Shown: positions 18,863 through 31,055, counted from the first letter of the stretch. The stretch: 64,000 bases of DNA from Borreliella americana (GCF_021043605.1 NZ_JAJNFB010000001.1:1-64000), one strand, 5' to 3'. Numbers and translations are program-made. The notes: generated by a model from the letters alone, not told the origin.

Positions 18863-19882
18863 TCAAATAAATTCTTTAAGAAATTTTTCATAACTTTCTT
18901 TATTAAATGGAACAATAATTTCTTTGTTGATTATTTTGCTAGAAAGAATATCAATTTCTTTTTCAAGTTCAAAGGAAATCATTTTAGGATTTCTTACAAA
19001 CCCAACAACGCCTTCTTTAAGGCCATAATTTACTAATTTGCCACCTTCGAAAGTATTAGTTTTTAAATAGTTGGATGTAAAAATATTTAAAGCTCTACCA
19101 ACATCTTTAATTGTAGATGTTATTACATTATTAGGAGCAAGATATGTCTGATCCTCATCAACTCCAATAATGTAATGCCCAGAACCAAGTTCTTTTGCAA
19201 CCTCAATAGCTCCAATTCCTCCAATACCTGCAGCATGATGAATAATATCTATTTCATCAGAATACATTCTAGTTGCAATACTTCTACCAACCTCAGCGTC
19301 AGTAAAATTACCAATGAACTGAGTAGATATCTTTATATCTTTATTAGCATACTTTGCACCAGCTTCATAGCCATACCTGAATGCATTTACTATCTCACTT
19401 TCTATTCCTCCCAAAAATCCAATTTTACCTGTTTTAGAAAGTTTTGCAGCAATATAACCTGTTAAAAATGCACCCTCTTGAGCTCTAAAGGTCATGCCCG
19501 CCAAATTTTCAGGAATAAGCTCGTTAGAATAAACAGGATCAATAATTGCATATTTCATATCAGAATTTTGAAGAGCGGCGGCCATGGCCACATCGCTAAA
19601 TCTATACCCTATAAGCCAAATTAAATCTGAACCTGCATCCTTAAGCCCTTCAAGATCAGATAAATAAGAATTTGATGAGGATTCTTTTAAAACAATCTCA
19701 ATCTTAAATTCTTCTTTAACTTTTTTTATTCCATTTAAAGCACCCTCATTAAATCCTTTATCATCAAAAGTACCATCAATCATTAAAGATACTTTAGGAA
19801 TTTCGCTCTTAAGACTACTCTTACCACTACAAGATAAAAAAATAACACTCTCAAACAAAATCAACAACAACAATTTATTCAT
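18863..19882 (-). CDS. bmpA: Basic membrane protein A (P39 antigen), nucleoside-binding lipoprotein
   Basis: Lipoprotein of the Bmp/PnrA family and the well-known P39 serodiagnostic antigen; reported also to bind laminin and to promote arthritis (recalled). The 339-residue protein has lipobox FLSC with Cys18, the [17 protein letters not shown] motif, [29 protein letters not shown] and [12 protein letters not shown] strong AAAGGGGGAA site precedes the ATG. Several positions differ from the B31 sequence I remember (e.g. [16 protein letters not shown] instead of [16 protein letters not shown]), supporting a related species. It lies 52 nt after bmpC, without an evident terminator between, so co-transcription is expected. 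Confidence 0.97.
   Translation of the reverse strand: MNKLLLLILFESVIFLSCSGKSSLKSEIPKVSLMIDGTFDDKGFNEGALNGIKKVKEEFKIEIVLKESSSNSYLSDLEGLKDAGSDLIWLIGYRFSDVAMAAALQNSDMKYAIIDPVYSNELIPENLAGMTFRAQEGAFLTGYIAAKLSKTGKIGFLGGIESEIVNAFRYGYEAGAKYANKDIKISTQFIGNFTDAEVGRSIATRMYSDEIDIIHHAAGIGGIGAIEVAKELGSGHYIIGVDEDQTYLAPNNVITSTIKDVGRALNIFTSNYLKTNTFEGGKLVNYGLKEGVVGFVRNPKMISFELEKEIDILSSKIINKEIIVPFNKESYEKFLKEFI
19334..19375. repeat. 42-bp direct repeat, copy in bmpA
   Basis: Perfect match to 18213-18254 in bmpB, in the same orientation and about 1.1 kb apart. It could act as a short recombination or gene-conversion tract between the two paralogues. Confidence 0.85.
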
Positions 19883-19934
19883 AAACTATTCCCCCTTTAC
19901 AAATAAAGCTATACCTAAGTAGCTTATAACTAGT

Positions 19935-20996
19935 TTATAACTTTGATTTAAATAAATCAAATGCATATTCACTATCAGGAACAATAATTTCTCCACTTAT
20001 TATTTTATTTTCTAGATCAATAACTTCATCAACTAATCTATTATTTAAAATATCAGGATCCTTAACAATTTCTATTACTCCTTCCTTTAGCCCCCGATCA
20101 ATAACGATCCCACCCTTAAAAACTCCATTATTAATATACTCTGATGAAATAGAGTAAATAACCTTGCCAACATCCTTAAGTATTGAAGTAATAACATTTT
20201 GAGGCGCAATATATGATTGATCTTGATTTAACCCAATAACATAATATTTAGGTCCAAGCTCTTTAGCAGCATCATAAACTCCAAGACCAGTTATACCAGC
20301 TATTGGAAAAATAACGCCCACTTTATCCTCTTTATACATGAATAGAGCCATTGATTTGCCCCTCTCTTTATCAAAAAAAGAGGGTGCTTTTTTTGAAACT
20401 AATCTTAATTTAGGATTAGCATAAAAAATTCCGGCCTTAAAACCAAACTTAAAATCTTTTAAATGTTCGCTCATAGGCCCTGTTAAAAATCCAATTTTTT
20501 CTTTTCTGCTCATCTTAGCAGCAATATAACCAGCCAAAAATGCAGCTTCTTCATTTCTAAACTTAATAGCCAATGAATTCTTAGGAACTTGAATATCACC
20601 ATAATCAAAAGCATCTATAATACCATAATAAATATCTGGACGTTCATAGGAAAGTTTAATTGATAAACCAGAAAATTCGTATCCAATCATCCAAAAAAGA
20701 TTTAAAGGATTTTTTTGAACCTCATAAGCGTCCTCTGTCATTGCCTCAGCAACAGTAAGAAGTCTTTTACCCTCAATAGGATAAGGCCTTAAAGATTTAG
20801 TTATAAGTTTTATTCCAAAATTATCTCTAAGTTTTACAACACCATGATAAACGCTTTGATTGTAGCCTTTATCATAAAAGCTACCATTAGCCAAAACACC
20901 TACAATAACTTTGTCAGATTTTACAGACTTTTTATTAGATTTAAAACAAGCAAACACTAATAAAGATAAAGCAATAAAAATAAACCTTTTAAACAA
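19935..20996 (-). CDS. bmpC: Basic membrane protein C, nucleoside-binding lipoprotein
   Basis: The most divergent member of the four-gene Bmp/PnrA array. Has 353 residues, lipobox VFAC with Cys17, then VGVLANGSFYDKGYNQS, LFWMIGYEFSG, RNEEAAFLAGYIAAKMS and GLNQDQSYIAPQ. It carries an extra segment around residues 65-90 compared with bmpA, and the ligand-loop GVDEDQ is GLNQDQ, so ligand preference may differ. The start is TTG (20996-20994), supported by AAGGAGAGG about 7 nt upstream. The 321-nt gap before it holds the bmpD terminator, so a separate promoter for bmpC-A-B is likely. Confidence 0.94.
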   Translation of the reverse strand: MFKRFIFIALSLLVFACFKSNKKSVKSDKVIVGVLANGSFYDKGYNQSVYHGVVKLRDNFGIKLITKSLRPYPIEGKRLLTVAEAMTEDAYEVQKNPLNLFWMIGYEFSGLSIKLSYERPDIYYGIIDAFDYGDIQVPKNSLAIKFRNEEAAFLAGYIAAKMSRKEKIGFLTGPMSEHLKDFKFGFKAGIFYANPKLRLVSKKAPSFFDKERGKSMALFMYKEDKVGVIFPIAGITGLGVYDAAKELGPKYYVIGLNQDQSYIAPQNVITSILKDVGKVIYSISSEYINNGVFKGGIVIDRGLKEGVIEIVKDPDILNNRLVDEVIDLENKIISGEIIVPDSEYAFDLFKSKL

Positions 20997-21317
20997 AATT
21001 AATCCTCTCCTTACAAAATTTTTTTAAAAAATTTAGAATTTTTTAAAAATTAAAATATTAACTTTATTCTACTAACAAGTAGCATTCTTTATTTATAAAA
21101 TAAAAATTTTAATATACCCTTTTAAAAAAATACTTCTAGAATTAATAAAAACACGATGATGGAGAAAAAACAATTTTTCCCACATCATCATAATATCCAA
21201 ATTTAAACCCTTTTGCAAGATTACTTTAAATTAAAACTTACAATAATTAAAAAAATCTATAAAATATCTTTAAAAAATTAAAAAGATTTCTCACAAACCA
21301 ACTCAATAAAAATCAAG
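20997..21317. other. Intergenic region between bmpD and bmpC
   Basis: 321 nt, extremely AT-rich, with no plausible gene. It holds the bmpD terminator hairpin (21155-21189), the bmpC ribosome binding site near 21004-21012 and, between them, AT-rich sequence in which a bmpC promoter is expected but cannot be singled out with confidence. Confidence 0.7.
21155..21189 (-). terminator. bmpD rho-independent terminator
   Basis: Stem GATGATG..GAAAAA against TTTTTC..CATCATC with one bulge and one mismatch; on the - strand it is followed by GTGTTTTTATT. It lies about 130 nt downstream of the bmpD stop, so bmpD is probably at least partly a separate transcript. Confidence 0.65.
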
Positions 21318-22343
21318 CTAATTTTCCATTTGCAAAACAAAGTTATCATAAGATACCTTGTCATAGGGCACTTTTATTATGCCATTCATTATACTTTGTC
21401 TGATTTTCAATGATTTGTTATAAATCTCAGAATAATTTGATTTTAAGTTTTCATTTAAGACCAAACCAAGTCCATCTTCTTTAAGTCCAAAAGTAATGGT
21501 CTTGCCCCCATCCAAAACTCCAGTTTCTAAATACTTTTTTGTTAAACTATACATCAATGAATCAACTTTCTTTACAGCAGAAACAATAACATTATTAGGA
21601 GCAAGATATGATTGATCCTGATCGACTCCAATAATATAATGATCGGGCCCCAACTCTTTTGCGGACTCAATTACCCCTATACCAGAAAGTCCTGCAGCTG
21701 CAAATATAATATCAACTCCATCTCGATACATATTAGATGCTGTTGAGCGACCAAGTCCAAAGTCTCCAAATGTACCAACGTATTGAGAAACCACTTTAAT
21801 ATTAGAGTTTGCATACTTAGCACCAGCTTCATATCCGTACATAAAAGATTCTAAAACTTTTCCCCTCACTCCTCCAATAAATCCAATCTTACCGGTTTTA
21901 GAAGCCTTTGACGCAAAGTATCCTGCTAAAAAAGCCCCCTCTTCAGATCTGAAATTAATATTAAGAAGATTTTTGGGTATTTGAATTTCATCATAAACTC
22001 CTTCTATGATTGCATAATCAATAGAAACATTCTCGCTGGCTCTTTGAAAAAGAATGTTTGACAATCTAAAACCAACTCCCCAAATCAAATTTGAATTACC
22101 ATCTTCTAAATTTGCAATATCTCCTAAATAAGAATTGCCTGTGGAAGCTTTTTCAATTATATTTATATTTAAATCTGCCTTTAATTTTCTTATCGCCTTA
22201 GAAGAACTTTCATTAAATCCTTTATCATCAAAAGTACCATCAACCATAAGCGAAACCGTTTTTGTCCCCGACTTACCATCATTAAAGCCAGAGCAAGCAA
22301 CAATAAATAAAAAAAATAAAAAATAATAAACTTTTTTTAACAC
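21318..22343 (-). CDS. bmpD: Basic membrane protein D, nucleoside-binding lipoprotein
   Basis: Bmp/PnrA-family lipoprotein; the B31 protein has been shown in published work to bind purine nucleosides (recalled), which fits salvage by an organism with no purine synthesis. The start is GTG 22343-22341, chosen because AAGGAGGA sits 7 nt upstream and the resulting [17 protein letters not shown] is a proper lipoprotein signal (Cys17); the longer reading from 22406 has no such site. That gives 341 residues, the known BmpD length. Core motifs are [31 protein letters not shown] and [12 protein letters not shown]. It is the first bmp gene after the ribosomal cluster. Confidence 0.95.
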   Translation of the reverse strand: MLKKVYYFLFFLFIVACSGFNDGKSGTKTVSLMVDGTFDDKGFNESSSKAIRKLKADLNINIIEKASTGNSYLGDIANLEDGNSNLIWGVGFRLSNILFQRASENVSIDYAIIEGVYDEIQIPKNLLNINFRSEEGAFLAGYFASKASKTGKIGFIGGVRGKVLESFMYGYEAGAKYANSNIKVVSQYVGTFGDFGLGRSTASNMYRDGVDIIFAAAGLSGIGVIESAKELGPDHYIIGVDQDQSYLAPNNVIVSAVKKVDSLMYSLTKKYLETGVLDGGKTITFGLKEDGLGLVLNENLKSNYSEIYNKSLKIRQSIMNGIIKVPYDKVSYDNFVLQMEN

Positions 22344-22394
22344 AAAAATATCCTCCTTACTTTTAATATTAATAAAAAAATATAAAAAATAGTT

Positions 22395-22422
22395 ATCATA
22401 ATACACAGCATATAAACAAAAA
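22395..22422 (-). promoter_or_regulatory. bmpD: Possible bmpD promoter
   Basis: On the - strand TTTTTG (22422-22417) and TATGAT (22400-22395) are separated by 16 nt, about 45 nt before the GTG start. The -35-like box is formed by the U-tract of the preceding rpsG terminator. The -35 match is weak, so this is only a candidate. Confidence 0.3.
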
Positions 22423-22447
22423 AGACACCTTAAAAAGGTGTCTTTTT
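22419..22447 (-). terminator. Terminator of the rpoBC-rpsL-rpsG cluster
   Basis: Perfect 13-bp stem (AAAAAGACACCTT / AAGGTGTCTTTTT) with a 3-nt loop and T-rich continuation on the - strand. It overlaps the last bases of the rpsG stop codon and separates the ribosomal/RNA polymerase genes from bmpD. Confidence 0.92.
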
Positions 22448-22919
22448 ACCATCTATAATGAGTAAAAGCTTTATTTGCTTCAGCCATTCTATGAGTATCT
22501 TCTTTCTTCTTAAAAGCAGCTCCAGTAGAATTATATGCATTTAAAAGTTCGTTTGATAACTTTTCTTTCATAGACCTACCGCTAGACTTTCTAGCAGCAA
22601 AAATAATCCACTTCATAGCCAAAGCCTCTCTTCTCTCTTCTCTAACTTCAACAGGAACTTGATATGTAGCACCTCCCACCCGCCTACTTCTTACTTCTAC
22701 TAGTGGCTTAATATTATCTAAAGCTTTATAAAAAACAGCCATCTTGTCGCTTTCTTCAAGCTTATCGGCAAGTAAATCGATTGAACTATAAAGTATACTC
22801 TCGCTTATTGATTTTTTTCCATCATACATCATTCTGTTTGCAAATTTTGCAACAATTCTAGAATTATATCTGGTATCAACAAAAACTTTCTTTTTAATTT
22901 TTTTATTTTTTCTTGACAT
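22446..22919 (-). CDS. rpsG: 30S ribosomal protein S7
   Basis: Primary binder of the 16S rRNA 3' major domain, nucleating assembly of the small-subunit head. The 157-residue protein has the family motifs [20 protein letters not shown] and [15 protein letters not shown]. It follows rpsL by 24 nt in the usual str-operon order; fusA and tuf do not follow here, and the transcript ends immediately at a strong terminator. Confidence 0.98.
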
Positions 22920-22943
22920 ATTTAATATTAACCCACCTTTAAG

Positions 22944-23318
22944 CTAAGCCTTAGGCTTTTTTGTGCCATACTTAGATCTACCCTTTTTTCTATTATTAAC
23001 ACCAAGGGTATCCTTAGCTCCTCTAACAATATGGTACCTTACCCCAGGCAAATCTTTAACTCGACCACCTCTAATTAGAACCACAGAGTGTTCTTGTAAA
23101 TTATGACCAATTCCTGGAATATATGCTGTTACTTCAAATCCATTTGAAAGTCTAACACGCGCTACTTTTCTTAAAGCTGAATTAGGTTTTTTGGGAGTTA
23201 CAGTCATTACACGTGTACAAATCCCTCTTCTTTGAGGACAATTCTGAAGCGCAGGAGATGCGGTCTTCTCCGTTTGACTTTTTCTAGGCTTTCTAATTAA
23301 CTGATTGATTGTAGGCAT
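22944..23318 (-). CDS. rpsL: 30S ribosomal protein S12
   Basis: Decoding-centre protein of the small subunit. Its 124 residues include the invariant [15 protein letters not shown] and [17 protein letters not shown] segments; the Lys residues at the streptomycin-sensitive positions are wild type. It lies 67 nt after rpoC and 24 nt before rpsG. Confidence 0.98.
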   Translation of the reverse strand: MPTINQLIRKPRKSQTEKTASPALQNCPQRRGICTRVMTVTPKKPNSALRKVARVRLSNGFEVTAYIPGIGHNLQEHSVVLIRGGRVKDLPGVRYHIVRGAKDTLGVNNRKKGRSKYGTKKPKA

Positions 23319-23385
23319 TTATCAACGCTCTCCTTTTCTTGAAACTATTAATAAAATGGTAACAAATATATCACTTATTTTCAAG

Positions 23386-26300
23386 TTAAACTTTAGAATC
23401 GATATTTTCACTAACTTTAATTTTCTTATAAAGTCCCATGCCAGTTCCAGTAGGAATTAAATGTCCAATTACAACATTTTCTTTCAATCCTCTAAGATCA
23501 TCTATTTTTCCAGCAATAGAAGCATCTGTCAATACTTTTGTTGTTTCCTGGAAAGAAGCTGCGGAAATAAAAGAATCTATATTAAGAGAAGTCTTAGTTA
23601 CTCCTATAAGAATTGGACTCGCTATTGCTGGCTCACCACCCTGTTCGATTACTTTTCTATTTTGCTCATAAAAAGTGTGCTTATCTACCTTTTGCCCATA
23701 AACAAAATTAGTATCACCAACCGCAACAATCTTAACTTTTTTCATCATTTGCTTAATTATCACACCAATATGTTTGTCATTAATACTAACACCCTGTTTT
23801 CGATAAACATCCTGAATTTCTGCCAACAAAAATTCTTGTAAACTAATTCCACCTAAAATTTCAAGCACATCATGGGGATTAATTCTACCATCACAAAGCA
23901 TATCTCCTGCTTTAACAACATCTCCATCCCTAACTAAAAGATGTTTTCCGGCTGGAATATAATGCTTATGCTCAACACCATACTCATCTAAAATATTAAT
24001 AAGTCTTTTACCTTTTTGAATTGATTTAAATTGCACAATTCCACTTACTTTAGCCATTTCAGTCAAATTCTTGGGAATTCTTGTTTCAAAAAGATCATTA
24101 ACACGGGGTAACCCCCCTGTAATATCTTGGGTTTTTTCAGAACCTTTAGAAAGTTTCGCAATAACATCTCCTATGTTAATACTCTGGCCATCTTCAACTT
24201 GAAGATAAGCATCACCCGGTAATACATAAGATGCAACCTCCATGCCACTGCTATCAATAATAAAAATTCTAGGATCAAGAGACTCAAAAACATTATCTGT
24301 AATTCTTTTTTCAACATTGCCTGTTTCAGTATTTATCTCCTCTTTAAGAGTGGTTCCTAAAATAATATCTTTAAATTTAATTTTACCCTCAACCTCTGCA
24401 ATAATAGGCTCTGCAAATGGATCAAATGTACCAATAACCTTGCCTGATTCAACATAATCACCAACTTCTATTTCAAGCGTTGTTCCCGCTTTCAAGGCAA
24501 CTTCTTGCTCTTCTGATACTATGAAAAAATTATCGTCTCTTAATTTGACATAACCGATGTAAGAAGAGAGAATCTCTACGCCCTTTTTATCAACAAACAA
24601 AGGGATTCCTTTTATTACTCTTTGAGAATCTAAAACTTTAATCTCTTTTATGTTCTTAATTTTTTCCTCATAAAAAACATTGATTATTTTTAAAGTTCCT
24701 TTTCTTGTGAAAAGAATTCCGTCGTCAACTCTAACATTAAAACCTTCTATGCCATTAAGTATAAAAGCATTCTTTAAGGATATTTTATCATCCTCACTAC
24801 CAGCCTGAGCAACTCCACCAATATGAAAAGTTCTCATGGTTAATTGGGTGCCGGGTTGACCTATAGACTGAGCAGCAATTATTCCTACAGCCTCACCAAT
24901 GTTAACAGGTTTATTCTTAGAAAAATCTCTACCATAACATTTTTGACAAACGCCATGCTCAGCTTCACACGTTAAAACAGATCTAATCACAAGTTTTTCA
25001 ATACCAATTTTCTCTAATAACTCTATTTTGGCTTCCGAAATTTCTTCATTTGCATCTAAAACAATCTCGCCGGTAATTGGATTTTTTATTCTTTCAATAG
25101 AATAACTTCCAACGGCTTTTTCCTTCAAAGATTCTAATATTTCTTCACCATTTTTTACAGTCTCAACTTTTATTCCGTTTATAGTTCCACAATCTTCTAT
25201 TCTAACAACAACATCTTGAGCAATGTCTACCAATCTTCGAGTTAAATATCCAGCATCAGCAGTCTTAAGCGCGGTATCTGCTAGACCTTTTCTTGCTCCA
25301 TTTGTAGATATAAAAAACTCTATTACAGAAAGACCTTCTTTAAAGTTAGAAATAATTGGAAGCTCAATAATATCACCAGAAGTTTTTGCCATTAATCCTC
25401 TCATGCCGGCAAGTTGTCTTATTTGATTTCTACTACCCCTAGCACCAGAATCTGCCATCATGTATATAACATTAAATCCATCTCTGTCTCTCTTTAAAAT
25501 TTCCATCATCTTATTGGTAAGCTCTTCATTAGTCTTTAACCAAACAGAAACCACATTGTTATATCTCTCTTCACCAGTAATAACGCCTTTGGCATAATCA
25601 TTTTGAATTTTAGCAATTTCTTTATTAGCCCTTTCTACATAAGTTCTTTTTTCATCAGGAACAATAATATCGCTCATGCTAATTGTACACCCAAACTTAG
25701 TGGCATACCTAAAGCCAAGCTCCTTGATGATGTCAAGCATTTCAATTACGGCAGAAGAACCATGAACTACATAAACTTTTGATATTAAAATTTGTAACTC
25801 CAAATCACTAAGAGTTTTATTTACAAATTCAATTCCCTTGGGTAAGGCCTCATTAAATATAACCCTACCGGCTGTAGTTTTTTTGTACTCGCCATCAATT
25901 TTTACATAAATAGAAGCATTGTAATCTAGACTCCTATTATTTATGGCAAGAATAACATTACTAAAGTTTAAAAACTTTTTACCTTCTCCAACAACACTCT
26001 TTTTTTCCATAGTCAAATAATACAGACCCAAAACAATATCTTGGGATGGAAAAACAATAGGGTGCCCATTAGCGGGATTTAAAAGATTGTTTGTTGAAAG
26101 CATTAAGGCCCAACTTTCAGCTTGTGCTGCTGGAGTAAGGGGCACATGTACTGCCATTTGATCGCCATCAAAATCCGCATTATATGCATGACAAACTAGG
26201 GGATGTAATTTTATTGCCTTGCCCTCAACTAACACAGGTTCAAAAGCTTGAATCCCAAGTCTATGAAGAGTAGGTGCCCTATTTAAAAGAATGGGATGCT

Positions 26301-27519
26301 CTTTAATAACAAGATCTAAAATTTGCCACACCTCGTCAACTTCTTGCTCTATTAAATTCTTTGCTCTTTTAATATTAAAAACAGCTTCACTCTCAATCAG
26401 TCTCCTTATCACAAAGGGCTTAAAAAGTTCAAGAGCCATTTTTGCCGGCAATCCACATTGATGTAGCTTTAGCTCAGGACCAACAACAATAACAGAACGA
26501 CCAGAATAATCTACTCTTTTGCCAAGAAGATTTTGTCTAAACCTTCCCTGCTTACCTTTTAATGCATCGGAAAGCGACTTTAGGGGTCTACTAGATGAGC
26601 CTTTGACAACCTTTCTTTTGTGAGAATTGTCAAAAAGAGAGTCTACTGATTCTTGAAGCATTCTTTTTTCGTTTCTCACAATAATCTCTGGCGCATTAAG
26701 AAGAAGCAATTTTCTTAAGCGATTATTTCTATTTATAACTCTTCTGTAAAGATCATTAAGATCAGATGTTGCAAATCGCCCTCCATCAAGCTGAACCATT
26801 GGCCTAATCTCTGGAGGAATAACAGGAAGGACTTCCATAATCATCCATTCTGGCTTATTACCAGAAATTTTAAAATTTTCAATAATTTCAAGACGCCGTA
26901 AGAGTTTCTTATCGGTTTTATCATCTTTATCTATCATTTGAATCCTAAGTTTAGATGAAAGCTCATCAAGATCAAGATTTTCAAGAAGAGTTTTAATAGC
27001 TTCAGCTCCCATTGAAGCATTAAAAGACATACCATATCGCTCTCTAGCCTCTATGTACTCATCTTCATTTAAAAGCTGCATTTTTTTAAGATCAGTATCG
27101 CCCGGTTCAATTACTACATATTTTTCATAATAAAGAATAGAATTTAAACTAGATGCCGTAACATCAAGCAAAAGCCCAATCCTAGAAGGTATATATTTGT
27201 AATACCAAATATGGGCAACTGGAGCTGCTAGCTCAATATGCCCCATTCTTTCACGTCTAACCTTAAAATGGGTAACCTCAACATTACAACGATCACAAAT
27301 AATACCTTTGTATCTAATCGATTTAAATTTACCACAATAACATTCCCATTCCTTTGTAGTACCAAAAATCCTTTCACAAAAAAGCCCATCTTTTTCGGGT
27401 CTTAAAGTTCTATAATTAATAGTCTCGGACTTTTTAACTTCTCCATAAGACCAATTTCTAATTTGGTCAGGAGATGCTATTTTAATTTTTATTCTTTCAA
27501 AATCTTTTATCTCTTTCAT
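23386..27519 (-). CDS. rpoC: DNA-directed RNA polymerase subunit beta'
   Basis: Catalytic large subunit of RNA polymerase, 1377 residues. The N-terminal zinc ribbon [19 protein letters not shown] is complete, the Mg2+-binding NADFDGD is at 447-453, and the second zinc site uses CGTINGI with [11 protein letters not shown] further on. The trigger-loop and bridge-helix regions ([42 protein letters not shown]) are intact. It follows rpoB by 15 nt, the usual rpoBC arrangement. Confidence 0.99.
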   Translation of the reverse strand: MKEIKDFERIKIKIASPDQIRNWSYGEVKKSETINYRTLRPEKDGLFCERIFGTTKEWECYCGKFKSIRYKGIICDRCNVEVTHFKVRRERMGHIELAAPVAHIWYYKYIPSRIGLLLDVTASSLNSILYYEKYVVIEPGDTDLKKMQLLNEDEYIEARERYGMSFNASMGAEAIKTLLENLDLDELSSKLRIQMIDKDDKTDKKLLRRLEIIENFKISGNKPEWMIMEVLPVIPPEIRPMVQLDGGRFATSDLNDLYRRVINRNNRLRKLLLLNAPEIIVRNEKRMLQESVDSLFDNSHKRKVVKGSSSRPLKSLSDALKGKQGRFRQNLLGKRVDYSGRSVIVVGPELKLHQCGLPAKMALELFKPFVIRRLIESEAVFNIKRAKNLIEQEVDEVWQILDLVIKEHPILLNRAPTLHRLGIQAFEPVLVEGKAIKLHPLVCHAYNADFDGDQMAVHVPLTPAAQAESWALMLSTNNLLNPANGHPIVFPSQDIVLGLYYLTMEKKSVVGEGKKFLNFSNVILAINNRSLDYNASIYVKIDGEYKKTTAGRVIFNEALPKGIEFVNKTLSDLELQILISKVYVVHGSSAVIEMLDIIKELGFRYATKFGCTISMSDIIVPDEKRTYVERANKEIAKIQNDYAKGVITGEERYNNVVSVWLKTNEELTNKMMEILKRDRDGFNVIYMMADSGARGSRNQIRQLAGMRGLMAKTSGDIIELPIISNFKEGLSVIEFFISTNGARKGLADTALKTADAGYLTRRLVDIAQDVVVRIEDCGTINGIKVETVKNGEEILESLKEKAVGSYSIERIKNPITGEIVLDANEEISEAKIELLEKIGIEKLVIRSVLTCEAEHGVCQKCYGRDFSKNKPVNIGEAVGIIAAQSIGQPGTQLTMRTFHIGGVAQAGSEDDKISLKNAFILNGIEGFNVRVDDGILFTRKGTLKIINVFYEEKIKNIKEIKVLDSQRVIKGIPLFVDKKGVEILSSYIGYVKLRDDNFFIVSEEQEVALKAGTTLEIEVGDYVESGKVIGTFDPFAEPIIAEVEGKIKFKDIILGTTLKEEINTETGNVEKRITDNVFESLDPRIFIIDSSGMEVASYVLPGDAYLQVEDGQSINIGDVIAKLSKGSEKTQDITGGLPRVNDLFETRIPKNLTEMAKVSGIVQFKSIQKGKRLINILDEYGVEHKHYIPAGKHLLVRDGDVVKAGDMLCDGRINPHDVLEILGGISLQEFLLAEIQDVYRKQGVSINDKHIGVIIKQMMKKVKIVAVGDTNFVYGQKVDKHTFYEQNRKVIEQGGEPAIASPILIGVTKTSLNIDSFISAASFQETTKVLTDASIAGKIDDLRGLKENVVIGHLIPTGTGMGLYKKIKVSENIDSKV

Positions 27520-27534
27520 AAAAACTCCAAAAAC

Positions 27535-30500
27535 CTAGCTTTTATTAATCAATTCTTCTTCTTTTTCTGTCAAAGGAACTTGATTTCCAGCATCATCATA
27601 AATCGATAAATCAAGTCCAAGTCCTCTAAGTTCTTGCATTAGAACATTAAAAGACTCAGGAATCCCTGATACATTAGTAGGAACACCTTTTACTATATTT
27701 TCATATATTTTGACTCTGCCTGACATGTCATCAGATTTAACTGTTAAAAGTTCTTGAAGAGTGTGAGCTGCACCATAAGCTTCAAGAGCCCAAACCTCCA
27801 TTTCTCCAAGTCTTTGCCCACCAAATTGAGCTTTTCCTCCAAGAGGTTGTTGAGAAACAAGAGAATATGGACCCGTCGATCTTGCGTGCATTTTATCATC
27901 AACAAGGTGATGTAGTTTAAGCATGTAAATTACCCCAACCATTACTTCATTTTCGAATGGCTCTCCTGTATAACCATCATATAAAATTTCTTTAGAAGTT
28001 GGATTAAATCTAGCTTTTTTTAATTTTTCCTGAATTTGTTCATTTGTAGCAGATTCAAAAACAGGAACATTATAAGATTCACCAAGATATTTACCAGCAA
28101 GACCTAATTGAGATTCCATTAACTGTCCAATATTCATTCTAGATGGAACTCCCAAAGGATTTAAGCATATATCAAGAGGAGTTCCGTCTGCAAGATAAGG
28201 CATATCTTCAACAGGAAGAATCTTTGCAACAACGCCCTTATTACCATGTCGTCCAGCCATTTTATCGCCCTCTTTAAGCTTTCTTTTTTTGGCAACATAA
28301 ACTTTAAGTATCTCTTCAACTCCGGGAGAAAGATTACCAACATCCTCTTTGGTAATCCTTTGAACATCAATAACTGTACCTTCGGTACCATGAGGAACTT
28401 TTAATGAATTATTTTTAACATCTTTTGCTTTTTCTCCAAAAATGGAAGTCAACAGTCTAAATTCAGGAGTAATGTCTCCTTCTGACTTTGGAGTAACTTT
28501 GCCAACAAGAATATCGCCTGGCTTTACATAGGTTCCTATCCGTATAATTCCATTTTCATCCAATTTGTTTAGTATCTTTTCACTGACATTAGGTATGTCT
28601 CCCGTAACTTTTTCAGGACCAAGTTTAGTTTCTCTTACCTCTATGCTAAACTCCTTGATATGAATAGATGTATAAAGATCTTCCTTTACAATTCTATCGG
28701 AAATCAATATAGCATCCTCATAATTAAATCCATTCCAAGGAATAACTCCTAGTAATAAATTATTACCAAGAGCAAGTTCTCCAAATCTAGTAGCAGGACC
28801 GTCAGCTATTATCTCTCCCTTTTCAACCTTTTGACCCTCTTTAACTAAAATGGATTGATTAAAACAGGTATCTTGATTTGTCCTTTCATACTTAACAATA
28901 TGATATTCATCCAAATCTTTAGCATTCTCTGCCTCAAAAGGTTTAACAACTATCTTGCTACTTGTTGCAAGAATAACTTTCCCACTTCTTTTGGCCTTAA
29001 CAACTACTCCTGAATCCTTTGCAACAACGCTTTCCATACCCGTACCAACAATAGGAGGTTTAGGAAAAAGCAAGGGTACTGCTTGCCTTTGCATATTAGA
29101 ACCCATAAGAGCCCGATTTGCATCATTGTGTTCAAGAAAAGGAATTAACGCCGAAGATACTGAAATTAACTGCCTAGGAGAAACGTCCATGTAGTCTATA
29201 TTTGCAGGGCTTGTTGTAGTATAATCACCAGAAATTCTAACAGAAACCAAATCTTCAAGATACTTTCCATTAGAATTAAAGGCAGCGTTGGCCTGAGCAA
29301 TGCACTTTTTCTCTTCGTCAATAGCAGATAAATATTCTAATTGATCAGTCACCTCTCCATTAACAACTTTCCTATAAGGAGTTTCTAAAAACCCATAATC
29401 ATTAACTCTAGAATAAGTTGCCAAAGAAACAATAAGTCCAATATTTGGTCCTTCAGGAGTTTCAATAGGACACATTCTACCATAATGAGTATAATGTACG
29501 TCTCTTACTTCAAATCCTGCCCTATCTCTTGAAAGTCCCCCTGGACCAAGAGCATTAAGACGCCTTTTGTGAGTAAGCTCAGCCAAAGGATTGACCTGAT
29601 CCATAAACTGTGAAAGCTGGCTGGTTGCAAAAAATTCCTTAACAGCAGATACAATGGGTTTAACGCTTATTAATTCTTGGGGCTTTAGATTAAAAACTTC
29701 CTTGTTAGACATTCTATCTTTAGCAATTTTTTCAACCCTTGACATCGCACCTTTATATATATTAGTAAGAAGCTCGCCAACAGAACGAACCCTTCTATTT
29801 CCTAAATGGTCAATATCATCAAGAATATCATGGCCTTCATATATTCTTAAAAGATGAGATATGGTGTTAACAATATCATCCATAGTTAAAACCGATGTAG
29901 TTAAATCATCAAATCCAAATTTCTTAGATAGTTTATAACGCCCCACACGTCCAAGATCATATCTTCTTTCAGAAAAGAATATAGTTTTTAAATCATTTTC
30001 AGCATTATCAATTGATATTGGCTCACCAGGAAAAAGGGAGCCATAAACAGCCAGCATAACTGATTCTCTTGGAAGCTCTTTAGAACCATCTTTTAAAGCA
30101 AAAAAAGCATCCTCTTTTTCAAGGCAATTTAAAATAACATTCGAACTTACAAAGCGCTTTCCAGAAACATCGTCATAACCATCAAAATCAACAAGCTCTA
30201 TTTCATTTACTCCATTTTGTAAAAAATCTTCCACATCTTGCAGAGTAATTTTATCTCCTGCTCGATAATACATATTCTCTCTTATGTTAATACTCTTAGC
30301 TAAATATTGCCCTGGAAGATCTCTTTTTGTACCGTCTTCAACTTTAATTTTTTTAATATTATAAAAAGTCTCTATTATTTTTTCTCTCGTATCAAATCCC
30401 AAAGCTCTTAAAAAAAGAGTTATAAGTATTCTTTTTTTTCTATCTATTTTTACATAAAGATAATCTTTTTTAGAATCAATCTCAAATTCTAACCAAGAAC

Positions 30501-31002
30501 CGCGATAAGGAATTATTCTAGCAGAATACAAATCTTTTTCTTTATAAAAAACAACTCCTGGGGATCTGTGAATCTGAGAAACAACAACCCTCTCAGCCCC
30601 ATTAATAATAAAAGTGCCTCTTTCTGTCATTAAAGGAATAGTTCCCATGTATACGTCTTTCTGCCTTATTTCCCCAGTAGTCAAAAATTGCAAATTCAGT
30701 CTTACTTTTAAAACAGCCTCATAACTTTGCCCCTTTCTTTTACATTCTTTTTCTGTAAAATTAAGGGCATCATTTTCTATATAGTATCTCTCATACTCAA
30801 GAGCAACATCACCATTTCCACTTTTAATGGGAAATATATTTCTAAAAACAGACTCAAGGCCCTCATTAAGTAGGGGTTTTTTATTTTTTAATTTATCAAG
30901 TTGTAAAAATTTTTCATAAGAATTTAATTGTATTTCTATCAGGTTAGGTAGGTCTAAAATTTCATCAGCTCTTCCTTGTCCCAGATGAACTCTTTTTACC
31001 AT
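27535..31002 (-). CDS. rpoB: DNA-directed RNA polymerase subunit beta, with natural Asn in the rifampicin pocket
   Basis: Second large RNA polymerase subunit, 1155 residues. Landmarks include SQLSQFMDQ, the [21 protein letters not shown] stretch of the rifampicin-binding pocket, [25 protein letters not shown] and the C-terminal [18 protein letters not shown]. In the pocket the residue equivalent to E. coli Ser531 is Asn483 (codon 29554-29556). Published work attributes the natural rifampicin resistance of Lyme borreliae to this Asn (recalled). It starts 82 nt after rplL, with a hairpin between. Confidence 0.99.
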   Translation of the reverse strand: MVKRVHLGQGRADEILDLPNLIEIQLNSYEKFLQLDKLKNKKPLLNEGLESVFRNIFPIKSGNGDVALEYERYYIENDALNFTEKECKRKGQSYEAVLKVRLNLQFLTTGEIRQKDVYMGTIPLMTERGTFIINGAERVVVSQIHRSPGVVFYKEKDLYSARIIPYRGSWLEFEIDSKKDYLYVKIDRKKRILITLFLRALGFDTREKIIETFYNIKKIKVEDGTKRDLPGQYLAKSINIRENMYYRAGDKITLQDVEDFLQNGVNEIELVDFDGYDDVSGKRFVSSNVILNCLEKEDAFFALKDGSKELPRESVMLAVYGSLFPGEPISIDNAENDLKTIFFSERRYDLGRVGRYKLSKKFGFDDLTTSVLTMDDIVNTISHLLRIYEGHDILDDIDHLGNRRVRSVGELLTNIYKGAMSRVEKIAKDRMSNKEVFNLKPQELISVKPIVSAVKEFFATSQLSQFMDQVNPLAELTHKRRLNALGPGGLSRDRAGFEVRDVHYTHYGRMCPIETPEGPNIGLIVSLATYSRVNDYGFLETPYRKVVNGEVTDQLEYLSAIDEEKKCIAQANAAFNSNGKYLEDLVSVRISGDYTTTSPANIDYMDVSPRQLISVSSALIPFLEHNDANRALMGSNMQRQAVPLLFPKPPIVGTGMESVVAKDSGVVVKAKRSGKVILATSSKIVVKPFEAENAKDLDEYHIVKYERTNQDTCFNQSILVKEGQKVEKGEIIADGPATRFGELALGNNLLLGVIPWNGFNYEDAILISDRIVKEDLYTSIHIKEFSIEVRETKLGPEKVTGDIPNVSEKILNKLDENGIIRIGTYVKPGDILVGKVTPKSEGDITPEFRLLTSIFGEKAKDVKNNSLKVPHGTEGTVIDVQRITKEDVGNLSPGVEEILKVYVAKKRKLKEGDKMAGRHGNKGVVAKILPVEDMPYLADGTPLDICLNPLGVPSRMNIGQLMESQLGLAGKYLGESYNVPVFESATNEQIQEKLKKARFNPTSKEILYDGYTGEPFENEVMVGVIYMLKLHHLVDDKMHARSTGPYSLVSQQPLGGKAQFGGQRLGEMEVWALEAYGAAHTLQELLTVKSDDMSGRVKIYENIVKGVPTNVSGIPESFNVLMQELRGLGLDLSIYDDAGNQVPLTEKEEELINKS

Positions 31003-31032
31003 TAAAAGACTCCTTTTTTAAGACATAACAAG

Positions 31033-31055
31033 CCGCACATCACAACGACATGCGG
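31033..31055 (-). promoter_or_regulatory. Hairpin between rplL and rpoB, possible attenuator or processing site
   Basis: A 5-bp GC-rich stem CCGCA/TGCGG, extendable by wobble pairs, lies in the 82-nt gap before rpoB. It lacks a U-tract, so it would not be a full terminator. Enteric bacteria have an attenuator and RNase III site in the same gap; similar function here is inference. Confidence 0.35.

Noticed and set aside
22344-22406. Longer BmpD N-terminus from 22406
   Set aside because: Puts 21 residues before the lipoprotein signal and has no binding site; GTG 22343 is preceded by AAGGAGGA.
23461-23841. 126-residue frame antisense to rpoC
   Set aside because: Overlaps the conserved end of rpoC in another frame, has no binding site and shows no domain.
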